Source: Chitinilyticum aquatile DSM 21506
GTDB taxonomy: Bacteria > Pseudomonadota > Gammaproteobacteria > Burkholderiales > Chitinibacteraceae
Length of the DNA stretch: 64,000 bases
Reading direction: 5' to 3'
NCBI RefSeq assembly: GCF_000430805.1
Contig: NZ_KE387259.1
Coordinates: 310,001 to 374,000, forward strand
Shown: positions 18,362 through 28,969 of the stretch, in pieces
Numbering within the stretch: the stretch's first letter is position 1
Layout: each line of letters begins with the position of its first letter
Program-made: the position numbers and the translations under genes
Notes under the pieces: model-generated
The model's input: only the letters and a program-made list of their open reading frames with translations
The model's database searches: none
What the model was told of the DNA's origin: nothing

Positions 18362-18454
18362 GGGCGCAGATGAAAAGGCGAATCACAAACCGGCACGGTC
18401 ACGCCGGGGCCGCTAGCTTATCATGTCCGGGCCAGACTCGCCGGAGCCAGCCCT

Positions 18455-18784
18455 TCAGCGCAACACCGTGACGATGGACAGGCCGAGCTCGTACATCTCC
18501 TTCTGCTGCAAGGCATGGCAGCGCATGACCCTGACATGCAGCGCCATAGGCTCCCTTGGCGACCCCGGGGCTGATGGAGGCATTACATAGACCTCGAATT
18601 CTTCCTGCGGACGCGGCACATAATTGGTTTTAACCGTCAGCCCCTGCACACTCAGATCGGTGCATTCACCGTAATAAGACATCCCCAGATCCGGCAGGCG
18701 CAGTTTTACCTTGCAGCTTACCGGCACGCGCAGTGCCGAGCGCTGGTCCTGCGGTGACATGCCGGGAGAATTCCTGCGCTTCAT
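18455..18784 (-). CDS. PilZ-domain c-di-GMP receptor protein
   Basis: 109 aa made of essentially one PilZ domain. The c-di-GMP motif RxxxR appears as QRSALRVPV near residue 18, and the second motif DLSVQGLTV (D/NxSxxG) near residue 43. Single-domain PilZ proteins often control type IV pili or motility. It is divergent from a small ORF and separate from the other c-di-GMP genes at 27-37 kb. Confidence 0.85.
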   Translation of the reverse strand: MKRRNSPGMSPQDQRSALRVPVSCKVKLRLPDLGMSYYGECTDLSVQGLTVKTNYVPRPQEEFEVYVMPPSAPGSPREPMALHVRVMRCHALQQKEMYELGLSIVTVLR

Positions 18785-18888
18785 CGGTTTCCAGCTCCAT
18801 CCATGACCGCAGAATCATATAATGGAGGACGGCCTGCGTACATAAGCCGATACTGATTTTCACCCTTCGCTCGACCAACGGGGGCGCC

Positions 18889-19107
18889 ATGAGCAACATC
18901 AGCAGCATCCGCGCATTCAGCGCACAAATGTCCCAGACCCTGGTTCAGGGCGCGCAGCAAACCATGGGCGAAGTTCTGCAAAATGCAGAACGCCTCGACC
19001 GCAAGAAAGGCAATATCGCCGAAGCGGGACTGGAACGTGTCCAGCAAAGCAACGCGATTGCCGAGAAAAATGCCGAGCAGCGCCAGCGTATCGATATTTT
19101 TGTCTGA
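18889..19107 (+). CDS. Small hypothetical protein
   Basis: 72 aa, MSNISSIRAFSAQMSQTLVQG..., mostly hydrophilic, Gln-rich and predicted helical, with no signal peptide or membrane segment. It has a weak ribosome site (GGGGGCGCC) and stands alone between a divergent PilZ gene and the tRNA cluster. No family is recognised. Coding is plausible from composition but not proven. Confidence 0.5.
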   Translation: MSNISSIRAFSAQMSQTLVQGAQQTMGEVLQNAERLDRKKGNIAEAGLERVQQSNAIAEKNAEQRQRIDIFV

Positions 19108-19193
19108 ATCGCAAATACGCAGCACAAACAGCAACTTAATCCCAAACAGCGTGACCACGGCCGTAAAGCCGGATGTTTTTTGGCTTTCAGGGC

Positions 19194-19222
19194 TTGACGC
19201 TCACAAGGACGCATGATTAAAT
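19194..19222 (+). promoter_or_regulatory. Promoter of the tRNA cluster
   Basis: TTGACG (-35) and TTAAAT (-10) are separated by 17 bases and followed by a GC-rich discriminator (GCGCCCC), about 20 bases before the first tRNA-Val. This is the layout of a stringently controlled stable-RNA promoter. Confidence 0.65.
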
Positions 19223-19241
19223 GCGCCCCTCTTCAGACGAA

Positions 19242-19317
19242 GGGTTGTTAGCTCAGTTGGTAGAGCGTCTGCCTTACAAGCAGAATGTCGGCGGTTCGAT
19301 CCCGTCACAACCCACCA
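19242..19317 (+). tRNA. tRNA-Val (TAC), copy 1
   Basis: 76 nt including encoded CCA. The acceptor stem is GGGTTGT/ACAACCC, the anticodon loop CTTACAA gives TAC, and the T arm is GGTTCGATCC. It is identical to copies 2 and 3. Confidence 0.97.
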
Positions 19318-19324
19318 CCCCTTT

Positions 19325-19401
19325 GAAGCAGACGTTTGGTTGGTTGTAATTCCGGCCTGTCACGCCGGGGGTCGCGGGTTCGAGCCCCGTCCGCTCCGCC
19401 A
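19325..19401 (+). pseudogene. Decayed tRNA-Asp, copy 1
   Basis: The 3' half, including the GTC anticodon loop, T arm and CCA, is identical to the intact tRNA-Asp copies. The first 27 bases carry nine substitutions. These put A-C mismatches at acceptor positions 2 and 6, lose the invariant T8 and A14, and break the D stem. Divergence begins right after the tRNA-Val CCA. It is probably non-functional. Confidence 0.8.
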
Positions 19402-19435
19402 GCACTACAGCAGTAAATCAGCAGTACCTCAATAT

Positions 19436-19511
19436 GGGTTGTTAGCTCAGTTGGTAGAGCGTCTGCCTTACAAGCAGAATGTCGGCGGTTCGATCCCGTC
19501 ACAACCCACCA
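19436..19511 (+). tRNA. tRNA-Val (TAC), copy 2
   Basis: 76 nt, identical to copy 1 and starting exactly 194 bases later. Anticodon TAC; CCA is encoded. Confidence 0.97.
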
Positions 19512-19518
19512 CCGCTGC

Positions 19519-19595
19519 GGAGCGGTAGTTCAGTTGGTTAGAATACCGGCCTGTCACGCCGGGGGTCGCGGGTTCGAGCCCCGTCCGCTCCGCCA
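19519..19595 (+). tRNA. tRNA-Asp (GTC), copy 2
   Basis: 77 nt with acceptor GGAGCGG/CCGCTCC, anticodon loop CTGTCAC and encoded CCA. It is intact. Confidence 0.97.
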
Positions 19596-19629
19596 GCACT
19601 ACAGCAGTAAATCAGCAGTACCTCAATAT

Positions 19630-19705
19630 GGGTTGTTAGCTCAGTTGGTAGAGCGTCTGCCTTACAAGCAGAATGTCGGCGGTTCGATCCCGTCACAACC
19701 CACCA
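19630..19705 (+). tRNA. tRNA-Val (TAC), copy 3
   Basis: 76 nt, identical to copies 1 and 2, in the third 194-bp unit. Confidence 0.97.
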
Positions 19706-19712
19706 CCGCTGC

Positions 19713-19789
19713 GGAGCGGTAGTTCAGTTGGTTAGAATACCGGCCTGTCACGCCGGGGGTCGCGGGTTCGAGCCCCGTCCGCTCCGCCA
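19713..19789 (+). tRNA. tRNA-Asp (GTC), copy 3
   Basis: 77 nt, identical to copy 2, with encoded CCA. It is the last gene of the cluster. Confidence 0.97.
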
Positions 19790-19923
19790 CCCCCCTTGTC
19801 ACACCCAACCTGTTGCAGCATGACCACGCAGCAAGCCCTGCAAACCACTCACTGGTCTGCTTTGCGGTTACACTTGCATTCCAGTTTTCTGCGACTTGGT
19901 CCAAAAACGACAGGAATTCGACA

Positions 19924-21180
19924 ATGGCCGAAAGGGCAACGACAACACAGCCCCCCTCTCCCTGGTATAGACGCCCGCCCTGTCTGTGCAATATGGCCGC
20001 CACGGCACTACTCGCCGCCGCCCTCATCAGCCTGCTTGCCAGCGCCCTGCCACTAGCCACCCTGCTTCTCGCTGCAGCACTGATCAGCAACCTTTCCTCG
20101 CTCGAACTGGAACGCCGCCGTCGCAGCAAGCCTGCCCGCCTGTCCGCCGCTCCGACGACCATAATCCATCGCCCGCCTCCGAGTCACGGCGAATTGCTGG
20201 CAGACATTCCCGACCTGCTCTGGCTGATCGAAGGCAGCAATCGCATAATCACACCGCTGAATGCCAGCAAACTTGGCAACCACCCGAGTGGCAACGGAGA
20301 AAAGGATCGCCTCAGCGCCATTCTGCCCAGCCGGGCCGCCCGGCTATACCTGGAGGCATTGATTGCCCTGCACAGCGACAACACGCCTCAGCGCTTCGAA
20401 TACCAGCTGGGCCAGAATGATGGGGAGCAGAGCACCTTCGAAGCGCGACTGATCCCGCTGGCCAACAACCGCTGCCTCGCGCTCATCCGCGATATCAGCC
20501 ACATCAAGGCCATGGAAGAGGCTCTCTTCCACCAGCAATTGTTCGTACATCAGATCATCGACGCCAGCCCCGCACTGGTATTCGTGCGCGACCGTCACGG
20601 CCGCTTCCTGCTGGTCAATCGCGCCACCCAGAATTCACTGGGACATGAACTACTGGTGCAATCGCACATGGCCTGGATGGATCCTGACCGCCCGTTTGCC
20701 ACCGGCGATGACGAAGTTCTGGAAGAGCAGCGCACCATCCGCCTGCTGGATCAGTGGACGCTGCCGAACGGGCAGGTGCACTGGTTCGACGTCACCAAGC
20801 AGCCACTGGTGCGTGACGATGAAACCTACATCCTGAACATCGCCATCGACATCACCCACCTCAAGGCCGCCGAAACGGCACTCGCCAGCGGCGATAGCCT
20901 CTTGCATGCCGTGGCCGATGCACTGCCTCACCCCTTCCTGCTGATCGAGGAAGGCATGGTCGAGTTCGCCAACTACGCGGCCTGCGATCTGCTGGGAATG
21001 ACGCCGAACGAACTGATCGGCGAACCGCTTGACCGGCTGGCCAGCAACGCAGACCGGCTGATCAGCGGCGAGACCGGGGCGGCCAGCCTCGAACGCAGCA
21101 ACGCTCCCAGCATCCCCTGCGCAATTCATCCGGTCGAGCGCGCTTCGCGCCCGGCCCACCTGATCGTCCTCGGCGGCTAG
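19924..21180 (+). CDS. Membrane-anchored PAS-domain sensor protein without output domain
   Basis: 418 aa. The start MAERATTTQPPS follows AGGAATT. Two adjoining hydrophobic helices (about residues 20-60) are followed by PAS-like segments. The clearest runs from HQIIDASPALVFVRDRHGRFLLVNRAT to WFDVTKQPLVRDDETYILNIAIDITHLK, and a third ends the protein (LLHAVADALPHPFLLIEEGMVEFANYAACDLLGM). No kinase, GGDEF or EAL domain follows; a stop and then hrpA come next. It may signal through a partner or be a truncated sensor. Confidence 0.75.
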   Translation: MAERATTTQPPSPWYRRPPCLCNMAATALLAAALISLLASALPLATLLLAAALISNLSSLELERRRRSKPARLSAAPTTIIHRPPPSHGELLADIPDLLWLIEGSNRIITPLNASKLGNHPSGNGEKDRLSAILPSRAARLYLEALIALHSDNTPQRFEYQLGQNDGEQSTFEARLIPLANNRCLALIRDISHIKAMEEALFHQQLFVHQIIDASPALVFVRDRHGRFLLVNRATQNSLGHELLVQSHMAWMDPDRPFATGDDEVLEEQRTIRLLDQWTLPNGQVHWFDVTKQPLVRDDETYILNIAIDITHLKAAETALASGDSLLHAVADALPHPFLLIEEGMVEFANYAACDLLGMTPNELIGEPLDRLASNADRLISGETGAASLERSNAPSIPCAIHPVERASRPAHLIVLGG

Positions 21181-21237
21181 CCCTTCCGGCGTGTTAAAAT
21201 CCGCGGCTTGCTCCTCCATGCGACAAGCCCACACCTG

Positions 21238-25125
<3,888 letters not shown>

Positions 25126-25129
25126 ACAG

Positions 25130-25176
25130 GGTATAGCCACGCAGCCATTTAAGTAAAAAGGCTGCACAGGCATACA
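25130..25176. repeat. 47-bp GGTATA-ATACA element after hrpA
   Basis: Starts five bases after the hrpA stop. The inner arms GCAGCC and GGCTGC pair perfectly around TTTAAGTAAAAA-type loop sequence. The right end is ATACA instead of ATACC. Confidence 0.8.
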
Positions 25177-25320
25177 TGGCAATGTATTAAACAAGCACCG
25201 GTAGCCGGCCCGCATCTGGCCGGGCGAGTCTGGGCAAGCAGCGTTTGCTGCACACGATGATTGATCCGGCCCTCTGACATCTGAAACAGCAGAAGGCTGG
25301 ATTAATCACACCGCGCACAC

Positions 25321-25351
25321 CTTGCTCGCCCCCCATTACGGCCGCATAATC
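25321..25351 (+). promoter_or_regulatory. Putative promoter of yciB
   Basis: TTGCTC and CATAAT hexamers with a 17-base spacer lie about 26 bases before the yciB ATG. The call is a moderate sigma-70 consensus match only. Confidence 0.45.
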
Positions 25352-25376
25352 TGCGCTCCCTCTTCAGGCGACCTTC

Positions 25377-25952
25377 ATGAAGTTTCTGTTTGATCTGTTT
25401 CCGATTCTGCTGTTTTTCGGTGTCTACAAATTCAGCGGCGACATCTACTGGGCAACCGGCGGTGCGATCGCTGCGACCGTGCTGCAGGTAGTCTACTGCC
25501 TGATCCGGCACCGCAAGGTCGAAACGATGCTGTGGGTGAATCTGGTGCTCATCACCTTGCTGGGTGGCGCAACAATCTACCTGCACAACGACGCCTTCAT
25601 CTTCTGGAAACCAACCGCGCTCTATCTGTTCATGGCACTGGCGCTCTTGGCCGGCTGGTATCTGAAGCAGACCAATCTGATCAGAAAACTGATGGGCGAG
25701 CAGATCACGCTGCCCGATCCGGTCTGGCTGCAAATGCTATGGGGCTGGGCGCTGTTTTTCGCCGCCATGGCCGCCGTCAACACCCTGGTAATCGCGCTCA
25801 ACTGTTTCGGCTTCGACCAGTCCATGCGGGTCAACCTGAAAATCTGGGGCAATATCGCCCTGCCCTTCGCCTTTGTCATCGCCCAGAGCATTTATCTGGC
25901 CAGGCACATCGAGCCGGAAACGGCGACGGCAGGCAAGGCAGAATCTGAATAA
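25377..25952 (+). CDS. yciB: Inner-membrane septation protein YciB/IspZ
   Basis: 191 aa polytopic protein of the IspZ/YciB family. It starts with MKFLFDLFPILLFFGVYKFSGDIYWATG, has the typical WKPTALYLFMALALL and LNVALNCF-like regions, and carries about five helices. YciB takes part in cell-envelope synthesis and septation. It heads a yciB-yciI-bolA-parvulin run that is common in betaproteobacteria. Confidence 0.93.
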   Translation: MKFLFDLFPILLFFGVYKFSGDIYWATGGAIAATVLQVVYCLIRHRKVETMLWVNLVLITLLGGATIYLHNDAFIFWKPTALYLFMALALLAGWYLKQTNLIRKLMGEQITLPDPVWLQMLWGWALFFAAMAAVNTLVIALNCFGFDQSMRVNLKIWGNIALPFAFVIAQSIYLARHIEPETATAGKAESE

Positions 25953-25970
25953 TCGTTAAGGGACAGCACC

Positions 25971-26273
25971 ATGCCGCTCTACAGTATCATCGGCACCGAC
26001 GTTCCCGATTCGCTGGAACGCCGGCTCGCCAACCGCCCGCCGCACCTCGAACGCCTCAAGGCGCTGCAGGAAGCCGGCCGGCTGGTCCTTGCCGGCCCGT
26101 TTCCGGCCATTGACAGCGTCGACCCCGGCCCGGCCGGTTTCTCCGGCAGCCTGATCGTCGCCGAATTCGCTTCGCTCGACGAAGCCCGCACCTGGGCGGC
26201 GGCCGATCCGTATCAAACTGGCGGCGTCTACCAGGATGTCGTCATCAAACCCTTCAAACAGGTACTGCCATAA
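25971..26273 (+). CDS. YciI-like protein
   Basis: 100 aa ferredoxin-like alpha/beta protein of the YciI family: RPPHLERLKALQEAGRLVLAGPFPAID near the start and EFASLDEARTWAAADPYQTGGVYQDVVIKPFKQVLP at the end. The conserved His (in PPHLERL) and Asp (in ADPY) are present. It lies 18 bases after yciB and is probably co-transcribed with it. Function in vivo is not established. Confidence 0.9.
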   Translation: MPLYSIIGTDVPDSLERRLANRPPHLERLKALQEAGRLVLAGPFPAIDSVDPGPAGFSGSLIVAEFASLDEARTWAAADPYQTGGVYQDVVIKPFKQVLP

Positions 26274-26282
26274 TTGTCTGGT

Positions 26283-26546
26283 ATGATTGATCTCGACGCA
26301 GAAATCCGCTCCCGCCTGGCCCCACTGCAGCCCGAAACCCTGCAACTGGACGACGAGAGTGCTGCCCACGCCGGCCATGCCGGCAGTGGCGGTGGAGGCC
26401 ATTTCAACCTCCTGATCATTTCGCCGCAGTTTGCTGGCAAACGCCTGCTTGACCGGCATCGCATGGTCAAGGATCTGCTGAAAGATCTGATGCCGCACGC
26501 GATTCACGCACTCAGCATCCGCGCACTCAGCCCGGACGAGTTATAA
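26283..26546 (+). CDS. BolA-family protein
   Basis: 87 aa starting MIDLDAEIRSRLAPLQPETLQL, with the BolA signature HFNLLIISPQFAGKRLLDRHRMV. The conserved histidines are H in AHAGHAG and H in DRHR. BolA proteins partner monothiol glutaredoxins in iron-sulfur handling. An in-frame TTG at 26274 is possible but less likely. The gene lies between yciI and the parvulin gene. Confidence 0.92.
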   Translation: MIDLDAEIRSRLAPLQPETLQLDDESAAHAGHAGSGGGGHFNLLIISPQFAGKRLLDRHRMVKDLLKDLMPHAIHALSIRALSPDEL

Positions 26547-26587
26547 CCCGCCCGGCTGCTGCCGGGTGCAATACAGAAGGAAACTGC

Positions 26588-27394
26588 ATGTTCAAGCCCA
26601 ACCGCATTACTCTCGCCATCGCCGGCAGCATGCTGGCCCTGAGCGTTACCTCCATCACTGCAAGTGCTGCCGTTGCCACTGTAAATGGTGTTGCCATTCC
26701 GGACAGCCGCATGAACGCGGTCGTGAAGCAAGTCACCCAGCGTGGCCAGAAAGACACCCCGGAACTGCGCGCCCGCATCAAGGAAAAACTGATTCAGGAC
26801 GAAATCCTGGCGCAGGAAGCCGTGAAACGCGGTCTGGACAAGACTGCCGACTACCAGGCTGGCCTCGACATGGCCAAGCAGCAGCTGCTGATCGGCGCGC
26901 TGGGCAATGACCTGATGAGCAAGGCCCAGGTTTCCGATGCCGATGTGAAGAAAGAATATGACCTGATCAAGGCCAATATGAGCCCGAAGAAGTACAAGGC
27001 TCGCCACATCCTCGTCAAGACCGAAGCTGAAGCCGATGCCATCCTGGCCGACCTGAAGAAGGGCAAGAAGTTCGAAGAACTGGCCAAGACCAAGTCGCTG
27101 GACAAGGGCAGCGCCGTACAGGGTGGTTCGCTGGGTGGCCCGCAAGGCGAATGGGTTGATCCGAAGCAGTTCGTTCCGCCGTTCGCCGATGCACTGAACG
27201 CGCTGGCCAAGGGCCAGATCAGCAAGGCACCGGTGAAGACCGAATTCGGCTTCCACATCATCAAGGCCGATGACGTGCAGGAGAACAAGGTTCCGGAATT
27301 CAAGGACGTGAAGGAACAGCTGACCCAGTCGATGCAGCAGAAAGCAGCGCAGAAGCAGGTCGAAGAGCTGACCAAGAAAGCCGACGTCAAGTAA
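26588..27394 (+). CDS. Periplasmic parvulin-type peptidyl-prolyl isomerase (PpiC/PrsA-like)
   Basis: 268 aa with a signal peptide (ITLAIAGSMLALSVTSITASA). An N-terminal SurA-like helical part is followed by the parvulin domain from about residue 137: KYKARHILVKTEAEADAIL, GGSLGGPQGEWV and TEFGFHIIKADD. The catalytic His pair (RHIL and FHII) is present. It folds outer-membrane or secreted proteins. AAGGAAA precedes the ATG and a strong terminator follows. Confidence 0.94.
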   Translation: MFKPNRITLAIAGSMLALSVTSITASAAVATVNGVAIPDSRMNAVVKQVTQRGQKDTPELRARIKEKLIQDEILAQEAVKRGLDKTADYQAGLDMAKQQLLIGALGNDLMSKAQVSDADVKKEYDLIKANMSPKKYKARHILVKTEAEADAILADLKKGKKFEELAKTKSLDKGSAVQGGSLGGPQGEWVDPKQFVPPFADALNALAKGQISKAPVKTEFGFHIIKADDVQENKVPEFKDVKEQLTQSMQQKAAQKQVEELTKKADVK

Positions 27395-27414
27395 TACGCT
27401 GCGTCGACAGCCCG

Positions 27415-27443
27415 AAACCCGCTTGCCTGCAAGCGGGTTTTTT
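27415..27443 (+). terminator. Rho-independent terminator of the parvulin gene
   Basis: A 12-bp stem AAACCCGCTTGC/GCAAGCGGGTTT with a 2-base apex is followed by TTT. It lies 20 bases after the parvulin stop. Confidence 0.9.
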
Positions 27444-27496
27444 CATGCCTGCTATCCACAGGCCAGCCGGGCGTCAACGCGCATCTGCCTGAATTC

Positions 27497-28750
27497 CTAT
27501 GCGACAAGCGCCGTTTTCCGCACCCCCACCGCAGCCAGGTCAACGGCCCCCAGATGGCGTTCGATCTGCTCGAACAGGCCCGAATCGAGCAAGTGCCGGT
27601 CAGCCCGGGCACGCAGGAGCCGCAGGATGGCATCCGGCGACATGGCATTGCGGTAAGGGCGGTTCTGCGCCAATGCCTGATACATGTCGGCCACATGGAT
27701 GATGCGGGCCTCTGGCGGCATCTGCGCATCCTGCAGATGGAAGGGATAACCGCGTCCATCCAGCGTTTCATGGTGCCAGGCGGCCCAGCGCGCCATGTCG
27801 TCTATGCCACGCAGGCGTTTTAGCACCATATAGGTGGCAAAACTGTGCGCGCGCATGACACCGGCATCGTGCTCATTCAGTCCGCACGGGCTATCCAGAA
27901 TATCGTCGGGAATCTGCAGCTTGCCGATGTCATGCAACAGGCCGGCAACTTCGACCATTTCGCAGCGCTCGTCATCAAGCCCGCCCAGCGCCGCCAGATA
28001 GCGTGAAACACGTGCCACGCCCAGCGAATGCTCGGCAGTAAAGGGGGATTTGGCGTCAATCACGTCGGCCAGCAGGTAGGCGCCCTGCTTGAAATCCGCC
28101 CAGCTCATGATCTCGTTGCCCGCTTGCGCGCGCATTTCATTCTGGTAATCAAGCACGCATTCGCTGTCGAGCATCAGCCAGAACGATTCGCATCGCGATG
28201 CTTCGGCAAATACCCCGATCCAGTACGGTGAAAACAGTGTCCCCGACAGGGCCAGCAGCTGATCGCGCAGCATGTTCGAGATGGCCAGCGTGCTGCGGTC
28301 AGCGTAGCTCGCGCGGGAGAGCGTATCGATGCGGTCGGCCAGAAACACCAGCGCGGCTTCTGTACGCACCGTATCCGGCAAGTCCAGTGTCTGCAAGGTT
28401 TCCCAGCGCGTGTGGTGATGACGGACAACTGGCGCCAGATCGGCCAGCGGCGCGCAGCGCGCCAGCAATGCCTCGCCGCGGATGCAGTGCGCCTCGGCTC
28501 CCTGCCATTCCAGCTCCATCGCGATGGCACGATGCTGCACCGTCGAGGAAACACCACAGTCATGCAGCAGGCCAAGCCGGTAGGCGCGCTGCCGTGCCGG
28601 CCAGTCGGCGCCAGCGGCCAGCGCCAGCTCGGCAGCCAGCAAGCCGACCCGGCGGCCATGCCAGGCGTCGTCCAGCCCGACCAGATCGATCGCGTGGGCG
28701 AAGGTGAAAATGAAGTCTTCCAGCTGAACCGAAGGGAGAATGGTGCTCAT
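27497..28750 (-). CDS. Tandem HD/HD-GYP domain protein (c-di-GMP phosphodiesterase)
   Basis: 417 aa. The first half is an HD-like domain (LGLLHDCG, VVRHHHTRW). The second half is an HD-GYP domain (EHSLGVARVSRYLAAL, LLHDIGKLQIPDDIL, WHHETLDGRGYPF), the signature of c-di-GMP phosphodiesterases. No sensor or receiver domain is attached. The ATG at 28750 is preferred over an upstream TTG. It follows rep on the same strand with a gap holding a 47-bp element. Confidence 0.88.
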   Translation of the reverse strand: MSTILPSVQLEDFIFTFAHAIDLVGLDDAWHGRRVGLLAAELALAAGADWPARQRAYRLGLLHDCGVSSTVQHRAIAMELEWQGAEAHCIRGEALLARCAPLADLAPVVRHHHTRWETLQTLDLPDTVRTEAALVFLADRIDTLSRASYADRSTLAISNMLRDQLLALSGTLFSPYWIGVFAEASRCESFWLMLDSECVLDYQNEMRAQAGNEIMSWADFKQGAYLLADVIDAKSPFTAEHSLGVARVSRYLAALGGLDDERCEMVEVAGLLHDIGKLQIPDDILDSPCGLNEHDAGVMRAHSFATYMVLKRLRGIDDMARWAAWHHETLDGRGYPFHLQDAQMPPEARIIHVADMYQALAQNRPYRNAMSPDAILRLLRARADRHLLDSGLFEQIERHLGAVDLAAVGVRKTALVA

Positions 28751-28842
28751 GGCCAAATCCTGACGTTAAGCTGATTCAAGTCTAGATTAACCTCGACAGA
28801 AATTCAGCCCGGCCTTACCAGCGGCACCCGGACAAAAGCATG

Positions 28843-28889
28843 GGTATATACACCTACCCTTTTGAAATAAATGGCCAAACAAACATACC
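28843..28889. repeat. 47-bp GGTATA-ATACC element between rep and the HD-GYP gene
   Basis: Exact GGTATATA and ACATACC ends at 47 bp, with an inner AATGGCC and an A-rich loop. It lies about 90 bases before the HD-GYP start. Confidence 0.85.
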
Positions 28890-28969
28890 CTACACCCTAT
28901 ATGGAGAAGCCGGATAGAATGTCCGTTTTGCAGAAGCCAGCCCGCTCCAGCCGCAGGCAGCAGACGGCA

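Larger units (their letters stand above)
19242..19789 (+). repeat. Three tandem tRNA-Val/tRNA-Asp units of 194 bp
   Basis: The unit (tRNA-Val, short spacer, tRNA-Asp, 34-base spacer containing AGCACTACAGCAGTAAATCA) repeats with starts at 19242, 19436 and 19630. The spacers after the Asp copies are identical, which indicates recent duplication or ongoing gene conversion. Only 19318-19351 of unit 1 differs. Confidence 0.9.

Noticed and set aside
19971-20017. GGTATAG near the start of the PAS gene
   Set aside because: The right end reads CACTA and no inner arms are present.
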